DNA from: Lewinellaceae bacterium
GTDB lineage: Bacteria; Bacteroidota; Bacteroidia; Chitinophagales; Saprospiraceae
Assembly: GCA_020636075.1 (NCBI GenBank)
Contig: JACJYO010000021.1
Location: forward strand, 1 to 22,485
Length of the DNA stretch: 22,485 bases
Direction of reading: 5' to 3'
Each line of letters begins with the position of its first letter. Position 1 is the first letter of the stretch. The position numbers and the translations under genes are program-made. Positions 21,898-22,485 of the stretch are shown in pieces. Under the pieces are notes generated by a model. The model saw only the letters and a list, made by a program, of their open reading frames with translations. It was not told where the DNA came from and searched no databases.

Positions 21898-22485
21898 ATG
21901 TACGCCGCCTGCCAAGTCAGTATTGCACCTTTGCGTTCCCAGCCCTCCGACAAGAGTGAAATGGTTTCCCAATTGTTGTTTGGAGAAACCGTCGAAATAA
22001 CGGGCACCAAGGATCAATGGCAACAAGTGGTTTGCGCCTGGGATGGATTTTCCGGCTGGGTAGACCAGAAACAGCTCAAGCAGCTTACACCCTCTGAATA
22101 CGACACTTACCAGGAACACTCGGCACTGAACCTCTCCCTCGTGGAAGGCCTGATGGCAGCCGATCATTTCATCCCACTCACGCTCGGCGCCGCCCTGCCG
22201 GAATACGATGGCCTGCGTTGCCAGTTGGGCGACCAGTCGTTTCAGTTTTCCGGCCCGGTAGTTACACCCAACCAGGCTCCGCAAACCGGCGATTGGGTGA
22301 TCAAAATCGCCCGGCGCTACCTGCACGCGCCCTACCTCTGGGGCGGCCGCTCCCCTTTCGGCATCGACGCTTCCGGCCTGATCCAGATGGTGTTCAAAAT
22401 TGCCGGCATCCGCCTCCTGCGCGATGCCCCTCAACAAGTTACGCAGGGACGCCCTGTTGATTTCATGGAACAATGCCAACTCGGT
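21898..22485 (+). CDS. SH3-domain/NlpC-P60 family protein with Ala at the catalytic Cys position (cut by window edge)
   Basis: The first 196 codons of a plus-strand gene that continues beyond the window. Residues 1-60 are a bacterial SH3-like domain (VSIAPLRSQPSDKSEMVSQL, then FGETVEI and GWVDQKQL). A second SH3-like linker runs to about 125. Residues 130-196 begin an NlpC/P60 domain: ARRYLHAPYLWGGRSPFGID, then ASGLIQMVF. This is the architecture of YkfC-type gamma-D-Glu-diamino acid endopeptidases, which cleave cell-wall peptides. The catalytic Cys of the DCSG motif is replaced by Ala158 (codon GCT at 22369-22371); the His residues would lie beyond the edge. No signal peptide is seen. A one-mismatch -7 box, TTTCTTTG, lies at 21855-21862. 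Family firm, activity doubtful. Confidence 0.82.
   Translation, partial: MYAACQVSIAPLRSQPSDKSEMVSQLLFGETVEITGTKDQWQQVVCAWDGFSGWVDQKQLKQLTPSEYDTYQEHSALNLSLVEGLMAADHFIPLTLGAALPEYDGLRCQLGDQSFQFSGPVVTPNQAPQTGDWVIKIARRYLHAPYLWGGRSPFGIDASGLIQMVFKIAGIRLLRDAPQQVTQGRPVDFMEQCQLG

Noticed and set aside
21259..22479. Long minus-strand open frame of 406 codons opposite the M42 and NlpC/P60 genes
   Set aside because: It spans two clear plus-strand genes and their gap, and its peptide is rich in His, Gly and Val with no recognisable domain. It is the antisense shadow of biased codons.
1..22485. CRISPR array, toxin-antitoxin pair, restriction or other defence cassette
   Set aside because: No spaced direct repeats and no recognisable defence, toxin or phage structural gene apart from the edge recombinase fragment.

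Overview
The window looks like a mid-GC (about 50% by eye) chromosomal segment from the phylum Bacteroidota, most likely a Saprospiraceae/Lewinella-type organism (lineage is inference). The grounds are: two secreted proteins with C-terminal type IX secretion (T9SS) sorting domains, DUF2911 and Bacteroidota-style NUDIX, ClpC and PEP carboxylase variants, promoter boxes of the Bacteroidota form TAnnTTTG upstream of several genes, and almost no Shine-Dalgarno sequences. No rRNA, tRNA, CRISPR array or complete mobile element was seen.

Layout. 1-207 (-): N-terminal fragment of a probable tyrosine recombinase, followed by a roughly 10-bp phased degenerate repeat. 453-3439 (+): secreted thioredoxin-like protein with its own promoter and terminator, then aroC (TTG start) and a tocopherol cyclase-like protein separated by a strong palindrome. 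3441-3890 (-): ElaA-type acetyltransferase. 4059-6327 (+): DUF2911 protein and a T9SS-exported alpha/beta hydrolase, each with a TAnnTTTG promoter. 6402-9008 (-): a ClpC-type AAA+ unfoldase. 9009-9404: a long intergenic region. 9405-9779 (+): orphan STAS-domain protein. 9904-12543 (-): divergent PEP carboxylase, head-to-head with an arginyl/leucyl-tRNA-protein transferase-like gene at 12659 (+). 13396-17094 (-): a pair made of a large exported BNR/sortilin-like propeller protein and a lipoprotein. 17220-18599 (+): a T9SS-exported protein of unknown function. 18643-19927 (-): NUDIX hydrolase and methyltransferase with overlapping ends. 20047-22485 (+): pyrE, an M42 aminopeptidase and an SH3/NlpC-P60 protein cut by the window end.

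Most of the content is housekeeping: aromatic and pyrimidine biosynthesis, anaplerosis, protein turnover and peptide processing, mixed with exported proteins. I found no coherent new multi-gene system. The points most worth a second look are the NlpC/P60 domain whose catalytic Cys position is Ala, the PEP carboxylase with altered active-site loop and C-terminus, the aminoacyl-tRNA-protein transferase-like protein with a reduced Cys cluster, the tocopherol cyclase-like protein downstream of aroC, and several small non-coding structures.
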